Positions 62,204 to 64,000 of a stretch of DNA of 64,000 nt are shown one piece after another. Numbering within the stretch: the stretch's first letter is position 1; every line of letters begins with the position of its first letter. The stretch lies in contig NZ_JAHRBL010000001.1 in assembly GCF_019693445.1 (NCBI RefSeq), positions 248,001 through 312,000 on the forward strand, in the 5' to 3' direction. Made by a program: the position numbers and the translations under genes. The notes under the pieces are model-generated. The model had not been told where the DNA came from. It worked only from the letters and a program-made list of their open reading frames with translations, and made no database searches. The DNA comes from Deinococcus aquaedulcis. Its GTDB lineage: Bacteria > Deinococcota > Deinococci > Deinococcales > Deinococcaceae.

Positions 62204-62824
62204 CTAGGCTCCGGGATGGCTCATGACAGGCTGCCCCGGGTGCCGCTGGCTGGCCCGCTGACCATCCCGCTCTCCCAGGTGGCCAGCCTGGGCCAGCCAC
62301 CGTTCCCGCTGCTCTGGCGTGCTGCGGCGCACTGGCCCCAGGCGCGTGGCCTGCACAGGCCGGAAGCCGCTAAAGGCCAGGGTGCGGTCCTTGACGCTGC
62401 GCACGGCGCTGTCGCCCGTCAGGTGCAGGTACCACGTGGGCGAGTCGCTGGTGACTATCACACGCGCGCTCCGGCCGCGCAGGAGTTGGGTGGGGAATGG
62501 GCGATTCTGGTACTGAAAGGCAAACCCTGGCAGGAAGGTGCGGTCCACAAACCCTTTGAGCAGGGCGGGCGGCGCCCCCCACCACACGGGGTACACGACG
62601 CACAGGTGCGTGCATCCACGTAACAGGGCCTGCATCCGTTCCAGATCGGCTTCTGGTGGCTGCGCGGCCCCGTACCCCCGGTGCAGAACGGGGTCAAAGT
62701 GCAGTTCGGCCAGGTGAATGAGGGTGACCGGCCCAGCGGCGCGGGCCCCCTGGGCGTAGCGTTCAGCCAGCGCGCGGCAGAAGCTGTCGGGGTTCGGGTG
62801 GGCGTTGATAACCAGCGTGGACAT
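62204..62824 (-). CDS. Flavodoxin-fold NAD(P)H quinone reductase
   Basis: 206 residues. The FMN phosphate loop is LVINAHPNPDSFCRAL, followed by YPVWWGAPPALLKGFVDRTFLPGFAFQY, the hallmark of the NQO/MdaB/KefF family, and RGRSARVIVTSDSPTWY. It reduces quinones by two electrons, avoiding semiquinones. GGAGG lies 4 nt before the ATG. It is divergent from a TetR gene with two operator sites in the 77-bp intergenic region, so it is almost certainly regulated by it. The last 35 residues are unusual and basic. Confidence 0.9.
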   Translation of the reverse strand: MSTLVINAHPNPDSFCRALAERYAQGARAAGPVTLIHLAELHFDPVLHRGYGAAQPPEADLERMQALLRGCTHLCVVYPVWWGAPPALLKGFVDRTFLPGFAFQYQNRPFPTQLLRGRSARVIVTSDSPTWYLHLTGDSAVRSVKDRTLAFSGFRPVQATRLGPVRRSTPEQRERWLAQAGHLGERDGQRASQRHPGQPVMSHPGA

Positions 62825-62861
62825 GCGGCCTCCAGGCTGCAGCGGCAGCCCCTGAGAGATC

Positions 62862-62874
62862 TTGACAGTGTCAA
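62862..62874. promoter_or_regulatory. TetR operator 1
   Basis: A perfect 13-bp palindrome, TTGACAGTGTCAA (15 bp with its flanking C and G). It is located between the divergent quinone reductase and TetR genes. Confidence 0.85.
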
Positions 62875-62901
62875 GTTGACTTGTTTCCAGGTTGCGCCAT
62901 C

Positions 62902-63519
62902 ATGTTGACAATGTCAAGTTCGCGCGGGTCTGCCCGCCCCTACCACCATGGCCTGCTGCGTCACGAGCTTCTGACGGCGGCCCGTACCCTGCTGGCCGGG
63001 CGCCCGGCCGCCGAATTGAGCCTGCGTGAGGTGGCCCGGCAGGCTGGGGTCAGCCACGCGGCGCCGTACCACCATTTCAGTGATCGGCACGCCCTGCTTC
63101 TGGCGCTGGGCGAGGTCTGTATGACGGAATTCGTGGCCGCGCAGGAGCAGGCCGCCGCCGCTCCGCCCACGCCATTGGCCCGGCTGGTGGCCCTGGGCGA
63201 GGCTTATGTGGGTTACGCTGCCCAGCATCCCCACGCCTTTACGCTGATCTTTGATCCGCAAGTGTGTCCACCGGGCTCCGTGTCGCCCCTGGCCCCCCTG
63301 ATCGAGCGCAATCAGACGCTGCTGGCGCGCCTTCTTGCCGAGGCGCAGGCGAGCGGCGACCTGCAGACGGCCCAGCCTGAGGTGGTGGCCCAGGGACTCT
63401 GGGCCACGGTGCATGGCCTGGCACATCTGGTCATGAGCGGGCACCTGCCGCCCCACGCCACCGCCCAGATTCTCTGGGGCCTGCTCAGTGTGGAGTTCCG
63501 CGCAGCCACGCCACGGTAA
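62902..63519 (+). CDS. TetR-family transcriptional regulator
   Basis: 205 residues from ATG 62902, or 202 from ATG 62911; both lie in or beside operator 2. The N-terminal TetR HTH is HGLLRHELLTAARTLLAGRPAAELSLREVARQAGVSHAAPYHHFSDRHALLLALGE. The C-terminal ligand domain is of the WHG type (LARLVALGEAYVGYAAQHPHAFTLIFDP). It probably represses itself and the divergent quinone reductase through the two identical palindromes, with a quinone or electrophile as inducer. Confidence 0.9.
   Translation: MLTMSSSRGSARPYHHGLLRHELLTAARTLLAGRPAAELSLREVARQAGVSHAAPYHHFSDRHALLLALGEVCMTEFVAAQEQAAAAPPTPLARLVALGEAYVGYAAQHPHAFTLIFDPQVCPPGSVSPLAPLIERNQTLLARLLAEAQASGDLQTAQPEVVAQGLWATVHGLAHLVMSGHLPPHATAQILWGLLSVEFRAATPR
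62905..62917. promoter_or_regulatory. TetR operator 2 overlapping the regulator's start codon
   Basis: A perfect palindrome, TTGACAATGTCAA, whose centre is 43 bp (about four helical turns) from operator 1. It contains the second possible start codon of the TetR gene, so binding would block autogenous expression directly. Confidence 0.85.
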
Positions 63520-63536
63520 AGCTAGTGTTGGCCGCC

Positions 63537-63869
63537 CTATCCCCAGAAGTGAAGGGCCGCCAGGACGCTGCCCAGCAGCGGGACCGCCGCCAGCGCCACG
63601 CGCTCGCGCCACAGGGCGACCAGAGCGAGCCCTGCACTCAGGCCCACCAGAGCCGGCAGAAGGGTGGGTGCGCTGCCTAATCCTCCGGGAAAGCCGCCGT
63701 CCGGCTCGAACCAGTACAGACGGGTCCACCACACCCCGTGAGGGCCGCCCAGCAGCAGGGCCGGATAGGCCAGCGCCGTCAGACTGGCCGCGCCCGCACT
63801 GGCCCCCAGCCACCATCGGCGGCGCCACAGCGCCCACAGGCCCAGCAGCGGACAGACGACAAGCAGCAC
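63537..63869 (-). CDS. Small membrane protein of unknown function
   Basis: 110 residues from GTG 63869, supported by TAGTCT exactly 6 nt upstream. There are about three hydrophobic helices (LLVVCPLLGLWALWRRRWW, LGASAGAASLTALAYPALLLGG and LLPALVGLSAGLALVALW), with a polar loop YWFEPDGGFPGGLGSAP between the second and third. No family is recognised. It is convergent with the TetR gene. Confidence 0.6.
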   Translation of the reverse strand: MLLVVCPLLGLWALWRRRWWLGASAGAASLTALAYPALLLGGPHGVWWTRLYWFEPDGGFPGGLGSAPTLLPALVGLSAGLALVALWRERVALAAVPLLGSVLAALHFWG

Positions 63870-63875
63870 AAGACC

Positions 63876-63881
63876 AGACTA
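63876..63881 (-). promoter_or_regulatory. Leaderless -10 box of the small membrane protein
   Basis: TAGTCT, then 6 nt, then GTG 63869. Confidence 0.65.
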
Positions 63882-63910
63882 GGGCGCCAACATGCCGATG
63901 AGCATAAAGA

Positions 63911-63931
63911 GCCCCCGCGCGTGGCGGGGGC
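63911..63931 (-). terminator. Probable terminator of a gene beyond the right edge
   Basis: GCCCCCGC pairs with GCGGGGGC around a 5-nt loop. The minus-strand transcript continues CTCTTTAT, so it would end a minus-strand gene lying to the right. Confidence 0.5.
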
Positions 63932-64000
63932 AAAGGTGAGGACGGTGCTGGGTCGGTGAGGGGGTTGAAAAGGTCGGCTGGAACTGGGCGGCAGGCCCGG

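Overview
The window is high-GC chromosomal DNA that reads as a Deinococcus species. The evidence is a two-membrane gene set (a BamA/Omp85 protein), futalosine-route menaquinone synthesis (MqnD), a TilS-TadA fusion, a SWIM/SNF2 helicase, and many genes whose -10 box (TANNNT) lies only 6-7 nt before the start codon, the leaderless-transcript layout well known in Deinococcus. There is no phage, integrase, CRISPR array, rRNA or recognisable transposase. One tRNA gene (Ala, TGC) is present.

Layout. 1-4447: cyclic-di-GMP turnover (TPR-GGDEF-EAL protein cut by the left edge; GAF-GAF-HD-GYP protein) around a small secreted SH3/excalibur protein. 4448-8500: guaA and a membrane-anchored pseudokinase, separated by repeat-rich spacers. 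8609-10934: Mrp-type Fe-S carrier ATPase, a Cys-containing SufR-like regulator and a 2'-5' RNA ligase-like protein, overlapping end to end. 11002-14791: chorismate mutase/DAHP synthase, truncated haemoglobin, a barstar-like remnant and a two-gene ABC exporter. 15022-17693: Cu/Zn superoxide dismutase fused to a beta-propeller, coupled to a PQQ-type sugar dehydrogenase. 18097-29133: mqnD, trxB, an HD protein, slyD-like, a CAP-domain protein, moeA, a GH13 amylase, a CCA-adding enzyme, tRNA-Ala, a YiaA/B-like membrane protein and a lipoprotein sugar dehydrogenase. 29276-36424: SNF2 helicase, then trpL-trpE-[four-helix-bundle ORF]-trpG-trpD with a readable Trp attenuator. 36464-41299: a glycosyltransferase and an Lrp regulator, then kamA-[four-helix-bundle ORF]-class III aminotransferase. 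41382-48828: secreted protein, peroxiredoxin, tilS-tadA fusion, an aztC/aztD-like zinc pair behind a Fur-family-type operator, and a DUF4384/LGFP surface protein. 48990-55163: DUF554, a small HTH protein, a TPR-like protein, and the operon yggS-divIVA-P450-phosphotransferase. 55424-64000: bamA-like, rqcH, panD, a secreted hydrolase, a quinone reductase/TetR divergent pair with two perfect operators, and a small membrane protein.

The most unusual structure is in the spacers. Two ORFs of the 23S-rRNA-intervening-sequence four-helix-bundle family sit in the middle of operons (trpE/trpG and kamA/aminotransferase). Each is enclosed by inverted arms made of four tandem 7-mers or 8-mers, and the repeat arms supply a start codon, a stop codon or the neighbour's N-terminus. 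The same architecture without an ORF (inverted arrays of period-7 units, with different unit sequence at each site) recurs in at least five other spacers, often where a terminator would be expected. A second family, a 130-150 bp element with about 20 bp terminal inverted repeats, has two clear copies (4661-4808 and 44591-44745) and several diverged ones.
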